Shown one piece after another: positions 24,322 through 33,399 of a DNA stretch of 64,000 nt. The notes under the pieces were generated by a model, which was not told the DNA's origin, searched no databases, and saw only the letters and a list, made by a program, of their open reading frames with translations. The translations under genes and the position numbers were made by a program. The stretch is from contig CAIPKV010000057.1 of assembly GCA_903865745.1 (NCBI GenBank), forward strand, positions 1 through 64,000, read 5' to 3'. Within the stretch, counting starts at the first letter, position 1, and each line of letters begins with the position of its first letter. This stretch comes from an uncultured Verrucomicrobia subdivision 3 bacterium (GTDB lineage Bacteria > Verrucomicrobiota > Verrucomicrobiia > Limisphaerales > UBA11358).

Positions 24322-25138
24322 TTTGAAATCGCCCCGTCGCCAAGTTTCCGCCGCCGTTTGGAATGCTGCCGACTACGCGGCCAATTCCACAGTGCAGCAA
24401 AGTTGGGCCCGCGAGTTGATCGCTCGGCTTCAGTTGCGCGGTGACGAGCACATCCTCGATATCGGCTGCGGCGATGGCAAGGTGACAGCGGAACTCGCCC
24501 GCGCTGTGCCGCACGGTCTGGTCGTTGGCGTAGATGCTTCGGCGGAAATGATCACTTTTGCGCAAAAAGTTTTTCCGGCATCTGAAATAACAAACTTAAA
24601 ATTTCAAATCGCCGATGCGCGGAAAATATATTTCAAATCGCAGTTTGACGTGGTTTTTTCCAATGCCGCTTTGCATTGGGTGGATGACCACGAGGCAATT
24701 CTGCACGGTGCGTCCGCTGTTTTAAAATCTGGCGGGCGTTTGGTTGTATCTTGCGGGGGCAAAGGTAACGCCCATGATGTGTTTCTTGCGTTGCGCCCGG
24801 AGATGCGTTTGAAACGTTGGCGCGAGTTCTTCCGCAAGATGCCGTTACCGTACTTCTTTTACGCGCCGAGCGACTATGAAAAATGGCTGCCGAAATTCGG
24901 CTTCAAAATCAATACGTTGAAGCTTGTACCCAAAGAGGTGATCTACGTTAGTGCGAAAAGTTTTGCGATCTGGCTACGGACGACCTGGCTACCATTTACT
25001 CAGCGTTTGCCGGAAAATCTCCGTGAGGAATTTATCGCTGCCGTCACGAAGCGCTATCTCGTTAAACATCCGCCCGCTGCCGACGGACAAGTTCATGTCC
25101 GCATGGTGCGATTGGAAATTGAAGCGGTGAAATCATAA
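24290..25138 (+). CDS. Class I SAM-dependent methyltransferase (trans-aconitate methyltransferase-like)
   Basis: 282 aa from GTG 24290, overlapping argC by 32 bp; an alternative TTG at 24323 lies one base after the argC stop and also fits. The Rossmann methyltransferase motifs are clear: motif I (ILDIGCGDGKVTAELA), acidic motif II (VVGVDASAEMI), motif III (FQIADARKI) and motif IV (FDVVFSNAALHWVDDHEAIL). The S-N-A-A-L-H-W pattern is typical of Tam-like trans-aconitate methyltransferases and of related small-molecule methyltransferases. Its position between argC and argJ may be only chance; no arginine-specific role is known for this family. Confidence 0.85.
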   Translation: MAGQKRLGWFNLKSPRRQVSAAVWNAADYAANSTVQQSWARELIARLQLRGDEHILDIGCGDGKVTAELARAVPHGLVVGVDASAEMITFAQKVFPASEITNLKFQIADARKIYFKSQFDVVFSNAALHWVDDHEAILHGASAVLKSGGRLVVSCGGKGNAHDVFLALRPEMRLKRWREFFRKMPLPYFFYAPSDYEKWLPKFGFKINTLKLVPKEVIYVSAKSFAIWLRTTWLPFTQRLPENLREEFIAAVTKRYLVKHPPAADGQVHVRMVRLEIEAVKS

Positions 25139-25227
25139 TTTTACTTTTTAGGTGGCTCTCGGCCAATCGTTGCTTTCCAACTCAAAACTAAAATCTCAGA
25201 ATTCAATACTGTCATTGTTAATTGACC

Positions 25228-26562
25228 ATGAAAAACAAATTTAAGGAAATACCCGGCTCCATCGTTGCGCCCATAGGTTTTTTGGCGAGCGGCGTATTTT
25301 GCGACATCAAAAAGCTTGGCACCGGCAAGGGCTCCAACAAAGGCCAGAAACGTGACCTTGCACTTATTGTTTCTGAAACACCTGCAACCGTCGCCGGCAT
25401 GTTCACGACTAATCAGGTTTGTGCTGCACCGGTGAAAATCTGTGTCGAGCGCATGGAAAAAGGCTTGGCGCAAGTCGTCGTTGTCAATTCTGGCAATGCC
25501 AACGCATGCACTGGCCGACAGGGCATGGCTGACGCGCATGAAATGGTTTCGTTCACCGAGAAAACCTTGGGGTTTTCCGCTGGTCGCGCGTTGGTCGGCT
25601 CCACTGGCCGCATCGGAGTGACGATGCCGATGGATAATGTTCGCGCAGGCATCGTCGAGGCGGTGCTAGAACTGGGCTATTCAGCGGCGCACGCTGATCG
25701 CGCGACGGAAGCCATCATGACGAGCGATTCACGCCCAAAACAAATTGGCGTGGAATTTTGGCTGGGGGGAAAGAGAGTTCGCATCGGCGGAATTTGCAAA
25801 GGCGCTGGGATGATTCAACCAGGAATGTCGCCGACCGGAGCGCGGCCAGCGACGTTGCCGCATGGCGGACTACACGCGACAATGCTCGGCTTCATTACCA
25901 CGGACGCAGCGATCAACGCAAAAGTGTTACAGGCGGCGCTGAATGAAGCCATCGCACATAGTTTTAATCGCATCACCGTGGACGGCGACATGAGCACAAA
26001 CGACACGGTGCTGGTGCTAGCCAACGGATTGGCCGGTAACAAACTGCTTGCGGCCAAAAGCCCGGAGTTAAAAACTTTCCAAGCAGCGCTGAATTACGTT
26101 TGCCTTGAACTCGCTAAAAAAATCGTGCGCGATGGCGAGGGCGTGCACCGCGTTGTGACTGTGCGTGTAAATGGCGCGAAGACAATTCAGGATGCCGATG
26201 CTGCCGCGCGTGCGGTGGCCAACAGTGCGCTGGTGAAAACCAGCTGGCATGGCGGCGATCCCAACTGGGGCCGCATCATTGACGCTATCGGCTATTCGCC
26301 CGCAACGGTGGTGGAGGAGAAAATTGATATTGGTTATAGCGCGGTGAGCGGGAAGAAAATTCTTTGGAGTTTGAAACGAGGACAACCGACAAAGGCGACA
26401 TTTAAGGAACTGTGTGCCGCCGTCGCCCCGAAGGAGTTTGAATTGCACATCAATCTGAATCTCGGCAAGGCGAGCGCGGTGATGTATGCCGCCGATTTGA
26501 CCGAGGAGTATGTGGACTTCAATAAAGGCGATGTGACGGATGCCTCGTCACTGGGTGGCTGA
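25228..26562 (+). CDS. argJ: Bifunctional glutamate N-acetyltransferase/ornithine acetyltransferase (ArgJ) with an insertion at the cleavage site
   Basis: Recycles the acetyl group between N-acetylornithine and glutamate in the cyclic arginine pathway. 444 aa from ATG 25228. Typical regions: LIVSETPATVAGMFTTNQV, VVVNSGNANACTG, STGRIGVTMPM, KTSWHGGDPNWGRI and LHINLNLGKASAVMYAADLT. The precursor normally self-cleaves before Thr in K-G-x-G-M-I-x-P-x-M-A-T-M-L. Here KGAGMIQPGM is followed by a 16-residue insert (SPTGARPATLPHGGLH) before ATML (A217-T218). The A-T-M-L-x-F-I-T-T-D-A core is intact, so cleavage may still occur. A terminator follows at 26580. Confidence 0.95.
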   Translation: MKNKFKEIPGSIVAPIGFLASGVFCDIKKLGTGKGSNKGQKRDLALIVSETPATVAGMFTTNQVCAAPVKICVERMEKGLAQVVVVNSGNANACTGRQGMADAHEMVSFTEKTLGFSAGRALVGSTGRIGVTMPMDNVRAGIVEAVLELGYSAAHADRATEAIMTSDSRPKQIGVEFWLGGKRVRIGGICKGAGMIQPGMSPTGARPATLPHGGLHATMLGFITTDAAINAKVLQAALNEAIAHSFNRITVDGDMSTNDTVLVLANGLAGNKLLAAKSPELKTFQAALNYVCLELAKKIVRDGEGVHRVVTVRVNGAKTIQDADAAARAVANSALVKTSWHGGDPNWGRIIDAIGYSPATVVEEKIDIGYSAVSGKKILWSLKRGQPTKATFKELCAAVAPKEFELHINLNLGKASAVMYAADLTEEYVDFNKGDVTDASSLGG

Positions 26563-26579
26563 ATCAAGCTGTGCAACGA

Positions 26580-26609
26580 AAAAGCCGCTGGATTGCTCCA
26601 GCGGCTTTT
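26580..26609. terminator. Bidirectional terminator between argJ and ilvC
   Basis: GCCGCTGGA (26584-26592) and TCCAGCGGC (26597-26605) form a 9-bp stem with loop TTGC, flanked by AAAA on the left and TTTT on the right. It can therefore stop transcription from both convergent genes. Confidence 0.9.
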
Positions 26610-26625
26610 GTGTTTAAATCTTCAA

Positions 26626-27648
26626 TCAGTAGGCGGCTTGCGCGCCTTTGATGTTTTTCTTACCCATCCACGGCATCAGCGCGCGGAGTTTGGCACCAGT
26701 TTTTTCAATCGGGTGTTGTTCGCCCTTCTTGAGCAGCGCGTTGTAGCGTTTGTAACCGCCTTCGTATTCCTTGACCCAGTCTTTGGCAAACTTACCGGAC
26801 TGGATGTCTTTCAGCGCCGCCGCCATGCGTTTCTTCACGCTGGCATCAATGATTTTCGGACCGACGCTCACGTCACCCCACTTGGCGGTTTCAGAAATCG
26901 AAAAGCGCATGCCGCTGATGCCAGATTCATTCATCAAATCGGCAATGAGCTTAAGTTCATGCAAGCATTCGAAGTAAGCCATCTCCGGCGAGTAACCGGC
27001 TTCGACGAGCACTTCAAATCCGGCCTGCACCAGCGCGCTCGCGCCGCCACAAAGCACGGTCTGTTCGCCGAACAAATCGGTTTCGGTCTCCTCCTTGAAA
27101 TTGGTTTCGATGACGCCTGCGCGGGTGCCGCCAATGCCTTTGGCCCAAGCGAGCGCAATCTTCTTCGCGTCCTTGCCGGGGTTTTGATACACGGCGATGA
27201 GGCTTGGCACGCCTTTGCCTTCGGTGTATTGCCGGCGAACGGTATGGCCGGGACCTTTCGGCGCAACCATGATGATGTTCACATTCTTCGGCGGAACAAT
27301 CGTTTTAAAATGGATTGAGAAGCCGTGCGAGAACACGAGTGTCTTGCCAGCGGTCAGATTCGGCTCAATGTCTTTCTTGTATGCCGCCGCCTGCTTCGTG
27401 TCCGGCAATGCGACCATGATGACGTCGGCCAGTTTCACGGCTTCGGCGGTGGTGACGACTTTAAAACCTTTTTCCTTCGCGACGGGAATGGACTTGCTGC
27501 CTTCGTAAAGGCCAATGATGACCTTCAGGCCGCTGTCTTTGAGGTTGAGCGCGTGGGCGTGGCCCTGCGACCCGAAGCCGAGGATTGCCAGCGTTTTGTT
27601 TTTGAACACGCCGAGGTCGGCGTCTTTATCGGTATAGACTTTTGCCAT
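26626..27648 (-). CDS. ilvC: Ketol-acid reductoisomerase (class I)
   Basis: Second step of branched-chain amino acid synthesis: Mg2+- and NADPH-dependent isomeroreduction of acetolactate/acetohydroxybutyrate. 340 aa, the short class I form. Visible: NADP-binding [42 protein letters not shown], the metal-binding [14 protein letters not shown] and the knotted C-terminal domain with [17 protein letters not shown]. It lies 23 bp downstream of ilvH in a minus-strand operon. Confidence 0.98.
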   Translation of the reverse strand: MAKVYTDKDADLGVFKNKTLAILGFGSQGHAHALNLKDSGLKVIIGLYEGSKSIPVAKEKGFKVVTTAEAVKLADVIMVALPDTKQAAAYKKDIEPNLTAGKTLVFSHGFSIHFKTIVPPKNVNIIMVAPKGPGHTVRRQYTEGKGVPSLIAVYQNPGKDAKKIALAWAKGIGGTRAGVIETNFKEETETDLFGEQTVLCGGASALVQAGFEVLVEAGYSPEMAYFECLHELKLIADLMNESGISGMRFSISETAKWGDVSVGPKIIDASVKKRMAAALKDIQSGKFAKDWVKEYEGGYKRYNALLKKGEQHPIEKTGAKLRALMPWMGKKNIKGAQAAY

Positions 27649-27671
27649 AGATTTGTTTTGGTCAGTTAAAA

Positions 27672-28145
27672 TTATTTGCGCGGCATCGCGGCCTTGCCGG
27701 TGCGCGTCAGTTCTAATACGCCGAAAGCATTCATCAGGTTGATGAACTTCTCCACTTTGCTTTCGTTGCCGGTGATTTCGATGGTGAGCGACTTGGGTTG
27801 CACGTCCACAATTTTCGCGCGGAAAATATCGGTAATCTGCATCACCTCGGCGCGCGCCTTGGAATCGACGGCGACCTTCACTAGCACCAACTCACGATCA
27901 ACATATTCGCCCTCAGCGAAATTCTGCACCTTGAGCACGTCCGGAAGCTTATTGAGCTGTTTGACGATTTGTTCCAGCGTGGCCTCGTCGCCGTGCGTCA
28001 CAATTGTCATGCGCGATGCCGTGGCATCGTGCGTGGGCGCAACGTTGAGAGAGTCAATATTGTAGCCGCGCCCGCTGAACAGCCCAGCCACGCGCGTGAG
28101 CACGCCGAACTTGTTCTCCACCAAAACTGAAATGGTATGTCGCAT
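27672..28145 (-). CDS. ilvH: Acetolactate synthase small (regulatory) subunit
   Basis: Valine-binding regulatory subunit that activates the catalytic IlvB/IlvI subunit. 157 aa. The N-terminal ACT domain is clear ([36 protein letters not shown]), followed by the second ACT-like domain ([40 protein letters not shown]). It is the first gene of the ilvH-ilvC pair. The catalytic subunit gene, usually just upstream, is not in this window: the upstream neighbour is the divergent batD. Confidence 0.96.
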   Translation of the reverse strand: MRHTISVLVENKFGVLTRVAGLFSGRGYNIDSLNVAPTHDATASRMTIVTHGDEATLEQIVKQLNKLPDVLKVQNFAEGEYVDRELVLVKVAVDSKARAEVMQITDIFRAKIVDVQPKSLTIEITGNESKVEKFINLMNAFGVLELTRTGKAAMPRK

Positions 28146-28314
28146 AAAAACCGTCTGGGACGGACGGAAAGCCTAGCAATCACGGTGTTGTGGGTCAAAC
28201 CGCAAAATCCTTATTTGAGCGACAATTTGGTTACAGTGTGAGCCGACCGGCAAAATCTTTAGGCTTTCGCCGTGCCAAAAAAATCGTGAACATTTCCTGC
28301 TCGCGTCTGTCAGA

Positions 28315-30108
28315 ATGAGCGCGATCAAAATGCGGTTCACCTTGAAAACATTGGCGGTACTCTGGTTTGTCGCGCTGTTCACCGGCGCGGTGCTGGCGGC
28401 GTCCTTCACGGCGTCGCTCGACCGCGATACCTTCACGCTGGGCGAGCAGGCAACGCTTTCGCTCAAGTTTGACGGCGTCCAGCCGCAGGATGCGCCCGGT
28501 TTGCCCAACATCGCCGGTTTGCAGTTTCAATATGTCGGACCGTCAAGTTCGTTCAGCTTTATTAACGGGCAGACCAGTTCTAGCATCACCTACAACTATA
28601 TCGTGACCGCGCAGCACGATGGCGAATTCACCATTCCGGGCATGCGAGCGGATATCAGCGGCCAGCAACTCGCTTCCGCTCCACTTAAACTTACCGTGAC
28701 CAAGGTCGACGCACCTTCGGCTGCCGCTGTCAATTCCGGCAATGAAGTCGCCTTCCTTAAATTTATTTTTCCCAAGAGCAAAATCTACGTTGGCGAGCCG
28801 GCGGTTGGGCGGCTGGAACTTTATTTGCGCGACGACGTACAGAATTTGAGCAACTTCCAGTTGACCAGCTCGCCCACGGATGGTTTTAGTGCCGGCAAGA
28901 CCGCTGAACTGCAAAACCAGCGCCGGCGCGTGCAGGTGGGAAATCGTGTCTATACCGTGATTCCGCTGGCCATGCCGCTCACGGCCGTCCGCACGGGTGC
29001 GCTCACGCTCGGCCCGTTCACCGCGAGCGCGGTCGTCGTGTTGCCTTCGCAAAATCAGAATGGCGATCCGTTCTTCCGCCAGTTTTTTAATCAGGGCGAG
29101 CAACAGCAGGTGACGCTTGCTACGGATCCGTTCAACGTAAATTCGTTGCCGCTGCCAGAACAAAACCGGCCTGCTAATTACACCGGGGCCGTGGGCAATT
29201 TCACCATGAACGCCACCGCCGGGCCGACGACCGTCACCGTGGGCGACCCCATCACCGTGCGCGTGCAGATTTCCGGACGCGGTGCGCTGGACACGGTCAC
29301 GCTGCCACCGCAGGATGCCTGGAATAATTTCAAGACCTTTCCCCCTACGACCAAGCAGGAGAACAGCGACCAATTCGGTTATCAGGGTACCAAGACTTTT
29401 GAACAAATCATCTCGCCGCAAAATGCCGACGTGCATGAATTGCCCGAGTTGACCTTCTCTTTCTTCAATCCCGACGACGGCCAGTATCACACGCTCACTC
29501 AGGCCGCCGTGCCGCTTGTGGTCAAGGCCGCTGGCACGTCGCCGATGCCGACGCTCGCGGCGACCAAAACGGCTACGCCGGAAAATCAGACGCCGCAGGA
29601 CATCTTGCCCATCAAGGAAAATCTTGGCGTACTTATTCCAAACAATGTTCCGCTCGTTGCGCAGCCGGTGTTTCTCGCGGCGCAGGCTGTGCCGGTGCTG
29701 GCATTTTTCGCGGCATTCATTTGGCGCAAGCGCACGGATAATCTCGCCAACAATCCGCGCCTGCGCCGGCAGCGTACCGTAGCGCAGCTGGTTCGCGATG
29801 GGGTGAACGATTTGAAAAAGTTTGCAGCGGAAAATAAGTCTGATGAGTTCTTTGCACTGCTGTTCCGCCTGTTGCAGGAACAGCTGGGCGAGCGGCTGGA
29901 TTGTCCGGCCACGGCCATCACGGAAAACGTGATTGATGAACATGCCATCCTGCGTCGCGCCCCGAAAGCGCTGCTTGATTCGTTGCGTGAACTTTTCCAG
30001 CTTTGCAATCAGGCGCGCTACGCCCCGGTGCGCGGTGCTGGCGAACTAAATTCGGTCGCTATAAAATTTGAGAAGGCGACCGCCGAACTTCAGGAGGTGA
30101 AGGCGTGA
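28315..30108 (+). CDS. batD: BatD-like protein
   Basis: First gene of a Bat (Bacteroides aerotolerance-type) operon. 597 aa. An N-terminal signal peptide (RFTLKTLAVLWFVALFTGAV; alternative ATG at 28330) leads into a large extracytoplasmic region of beta-rich Ig-like modules (ASFTASLDRDTFTLGEQATL; ATAGPTTVTVGDPITVRVQI). Near the C-terminus is one TM (FLAAQAVPVLAFFAAFIWRK), then ~120 cytoplasmic residues. The exact function of BatD is unknown; the operon is linked to envelope stress and assembly with a MoxR chaperone. The stop overlaps the next start (ATGA-type, 4 bp). Confidence 0.88.
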   Translation: MSAIKMRFTLKTLAVLWFVALFTGAVLAASFTASLDRDTFTLGEQATLSLKFDGVQPQDAPGLPNIAGLQFQYVGPSSSFSFINGQTSSSITYNYIVTAQHDGEFTIPGMRADISGQQLASAPLKLTVTKVDAPSAAAVNSGNEVAFLKFIFPKSKIYVGEPAVGRLELYLRDDVQNLSNFQLTSSPTDGFSAGKTAELQNQRRRVQVGNRVYTVIPLAMPLTAVRTGALTLGPFTASAVVVLPSQNQNGDPFFRQFFNQGEQQQVTLATDPFNVNSLPLPEQNRPANYTGAVGNFTMNATAGPTTVTVGDPITVRVQISGRGALDTVTLPPQDAWNNFKTFPPTTKQENSDQFGYQGTKTFEQIISPQNADVHELPELTFSFFNPDDGQYHTLTQAAVPLVVKAAGTSPMPTLAATKTATPENQTPQDILPIKENLGVLIPNNVPLVAQPVFLAAQAVPVLAFFAAFIWRKRTDNLANNPRLRRQRTVAQLVRDGVNDLKKFAAENKSDEFFALLFRLLQEQLGERLDCPATAITENVIDEHAILRRAPKALLDSLRELFQLCNQARYAPVRGAGELNSVAIKFEKATAELQEVKA

Positions 30109-30845
30109 AAAATCTCTTCACAATATTCTTTGCGATGCTGGTGGCCGCAAATGTTTTTGCGGCGGAGGTCTCGGCGGACTTCTCCGCGGCGAATAAGCTT
30201 TACGCAGAGGGTAAATTTGCCGACGCCGCTAGCGCTTACGAAAAAATTCTCCAGTCTGGTGCGCAATCGCCCGCGCTACTGTTCAACGACGCCAATGCGG
30301 AATTCAAGGCTGGCCATCTGGGCAAGGCCATCGCCGCGTATCGTCGGGCGGCGCAGCTTTCGCCGCGCGATGCGGAACTGCGCGCGAACCTCGCGTTTGT
30401 GCGCAACCAGATGGCGGGCGCGACCGTCCGCGAACGGTTCTGGCAAAACTGGCTTGGGACCCTGACCTTGAACGAGGGCGCGATGTTGACGGCGGTTTTA
30501 TTCTGGCTGACTGCGGCCTTGTTGATTGCGCGACAAATCCGGCCGGCGCTGGTTCCGAAGCTCAAGAGTGTGACCAGGCTTTTAGTGGTGCTGACATTCT
30601 TCTCGGGGGCCGTGTTGGCGGTGCAGGCGGCGAATCATTTTTTATCGGCCACCGCCGTAGTAACTGCCGATAATGTAACGGCACGCAGCGGGCCGTTTGA
30701 CGATGCACAAACCGTCTTCACGGTGCGCGACGGCGCGGAACTTTCGGTTTTGGATCAGCGCGACGGCTGGGTGCAGGTTGCCAACGGTACGGGCAAAAGC
30801 GGCTGGCTGCCGGCGAAGCTGGTGGAGGTTTTGCCCGGTGCGTGA
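30105..30845 (+). CDS. batE: BatE-like TPR protein with SH3-type domain
   Basis: 246 aa. Signal peptide (NLFTIFFAMLVAANVFAAEV), two TPR-like repeats (ANKLYAEGKFADAASAYEKI; AEFKAGHLGKAIAAYRRAAQ), two TM helices (GAMLTAVLFWLTAALLIARQ; RLLVVLTFFSGAVLAVQAAN) and a C-terminal bacterial SH3-like domain (NVTARSGPFDDAQTVFTVRD ... DGWVQVANGTGKSGWLPAKL). This order matches BatE proteins. It is translationally coupled to batD by the 4-bp overlap. Confidence 0.87.
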   Translation: MKNLFTIFFAMLVAANVFAAEVSADFSAANKLYAEGKFADAASAYEKILQSGAQSPALLFNDANAEFKAGHLGKAIAAYRRAAQLSPRDAELRANLAFVRNQMAGATVRERFWQNWLGTLTLNEGAMLTAVLFWLTAALLIARQIRPALVPKLKSVTRLLVVLTFFSGAVLAVQAANHFLSATAVVTADNVTARSGPFDDAQTVFTVRDGAELSVLDQRDGWVQVANGTGKSGWLPAKLVEVLPGA

Positions 30846-30908
30846 GTAAAAAATTGTTGAACAAATTCAGAGTCCCTTTGTCCATCGAACAAATCATTTT
30901 ATTAAATT

Positions 30909-31898
<990 letters not shown>

Positions 31899-31901
31899 GT
31901 T

Positions 31902-32912
31902 ATGGCAAAGAGCATTTTCGATATTTCAAAGAAATTTGTCTTGCACCCAAAAGTGGTTCTCGTCAAAGCCAGAGAACTCGGTATTACGCAAGCGAAGGTT
32001 GTATCTAGTTTATTGAATGACGACGACATTGCGCGTCTTGAAAAAGAATTGCTCAAGGCCAGCTCGCAACAAATGAAACCTAGCTTGAAAAATCGTAGAT
32101 TAGTCGAAGTTTGGGCAACTTTGACATGGAATGCCACGTTGAATCATCGTGTATATTCCTGTCCTGATACATCGGATTTTGACTTTGTATTGGGAGTGGG
32201 TGCGTTGATTTTGAAAAACAGACAGACCGGCGCTTGTCTTCCGATTGAAGTTTGCGCCGCAACTAAACTGGCAGCAAACGAGCTCGAAAATCTAAACGGA
32301 ATAGAACAACCATTCCGTGCGCGTGCAGAAAAATATCTCGCTGAAGTAAGAAACGATGAAAAAATTATTCGCCCCGGCTGCGCTCATCGTTTTTACTTTT
32401 TGGGCACCGAACCTTGGCCTGCTCGGATGCAAGAACTGACAACTTCTGCTTCCAAAACTGAGTGGTCAGCAATCCTCTCCATTCTCACCGACCCAGAACA
32501 GTTCTTTCAGTGGCCACAATTAAGTGCATTGTTTTGGCTGGGATGCGTTCGGAAAGAAAATGATGGAGAATACATTTTTCCAGCAGAACTAATAATCCAT
32601 CTGGAACGATTGGGATTAAAACCTGACACTCGAACGAATGGGCCGGCAATAAATTCTTTTCAAGCTGCTGGTGGAAAACGACCAAATTGGGGAAATCAAG
32701 GTTGGCATATCCATCATATCTTTGATGGGACTGAAGGTTCGCCTCATGCGGTTCGCGATGGAAACCATTTCACACATTCTGCCGAATTAGTGGCAGCGCA
32801 TCCTATCGCCCACCACCTCGCCCATCATTCAGATTTGTTGAAATGGCTTTTGTGGCGTGAAGCGTTTTTACGATTCGGTTTTGACCCCAGCGGAAATTTT
32901 GTTGACGCATGA
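31902..32912 (+). CDS. Uncharacterised protein with IF2-N-like start and C-terminal His-rich (HNH-like) motif, inserted in the bat operon
   Basis: 336 aa, function unknown. Residues ~3-50 (IFDISKKFVLHPKVVLVKAR, then ELGITQAKVVSSLLNDDDIA) resemble the small helical IF2-N/SpoIIIE-type DNA- or RNA-associated domain. The C-terminal ~80 residues carry a cluster of histidines (NQGWHIHHIFDG; HAVRDGNHFTHSAELVAAHP; DLLKWLLWREAFLRFGFDP) in a pattern I have seen in conserved proteins next to nucleases; a nuclease role is only a guess. Base composition is AT-richer than the bat genes around it. It starts 3 bp after moxR, so it is likely read through from the operon promoter. Confidence 0.6.
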   Translation: MAKSIFDISKKFVLHPKVVLVKARELGITQAKVVSSLLNDDDIARLEKELLKASSQQMKPSLKNRRLVEVWATLTWNATLNHRVYSCPDTSDFDFVLGVGALILKNRQTGACLPIEVCAATKLAANELENLNGIEQPFRARAEKYLAEVRNDEKIIRPGCAHRFYFLGTEPWPARMQELTTSASKTEWSAILSILTDPEQFFQWPQLSALFWLGCVRKENDGEYIFPAELIIHLERLGLKPDTRTNGPAINSFQAAGGKRPNWGNQGWHIHHIFDGTEGSPHAVRDGNHFTHSAELVAAHPIAHHLAHHSDLLKWLLWREAFLRFGFDPSGNFVDA

Positions 32913-33033
32913 TTCCCCGCGAGATTCCCCAAAAAATCCGGCTGAGCGAGCGATGCACCCATCGTCGGGTGACCCAAACGCTCGCGAACGGCCATTTCTG
33001 GCTGGCGGAGGGGTTGAACGTCGAGAAAACGAC
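32909..33033 (+). pseudogene. Diverged copy of the 5' end of the DUF58 gene
   Basis: The frame opens MIPREIPQKIRLSERCTHRR then VTQTLANG, clearly parallel to the start of the intact DUF58 protein at 33400 (MIPREILKKIRQIELRTNRI then VTETLAG). Similarity fades after ~40 codons (GLNVEKT versus GMNFDEV), and the frame then runs into the 21-bp array. The ATG overlaps the stop of the preceding inserted gene. It looks like a partial duplication made when that gene entered the operon. Confidence 0.75.
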
Positions 33034-33100
33034 CGATTTTGATGGTTTGAGGTCATTTTTCGTGGTTCGGCAGGGTATTTCCGCTAATGAAAACCTTCCG

Positions 33101-33345
33101 GGCAAGGGGGAGAATGCTTGGGGAAATGGGGAAAAGGCTTCGGAATACGGTGAAAACGCCTCGGGCAATGGGGAGGACAGTCCGGGAAACGGGGAGAGCC
33201 CCTCGGAATACGGTTGGAAGCCTCGGGGAAAAGGGGAGGATGCCCCGGAATTTGGGGAGAATGGTCCGGGCAAAGGGGAGAGTGGTTCGGAATTTGGGGA
33301 GAAGGCTTCGAGAAACGGGGAAAACGCCTCGGGCGGCGATGAAAT
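33101..33345 (+). repeat. 21-bp tandem array 3 (upstream of DUF58 gene)
   Basis: Eleven contiguous 21-bp units begin at 33101, 33122, 33143, 33164, 33185, 33206, 33227, 33248, 33269, 33290 and 33311, with a degraded twelfth at 33332. Typical unit content is GG-N-AA-N-GGGGAGAA then GCNTCG. In the second half units starting GGNAA and GAATT alternate, giving a 42-bp superperiod. In the plus frame they read as heptads such as GNGEKAS and EYGENAS. The array ends ~55 bp before the DUF58 start. Confidence 0.9.
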
Positions 33346-33399
33346 TGCCATGTCCGTAGGTGGTTGCCCCAGAAAATGGGGTCGAAGGACTCTGTTAGC

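Noticed and set aside
28146-28314. Leader peptide attenuator or T-box for ilvH-ilvC
   Set aside because: No run of branched-chain codons in a short frame and no specifier/terminator structure seen in the gap.
28543-29943. 466-codon open frame antisense to batD
   Set aside because: Basic, low-complexity translation with no motifs, entirely opposite a well-supported gene; typical GC-rich shadow.
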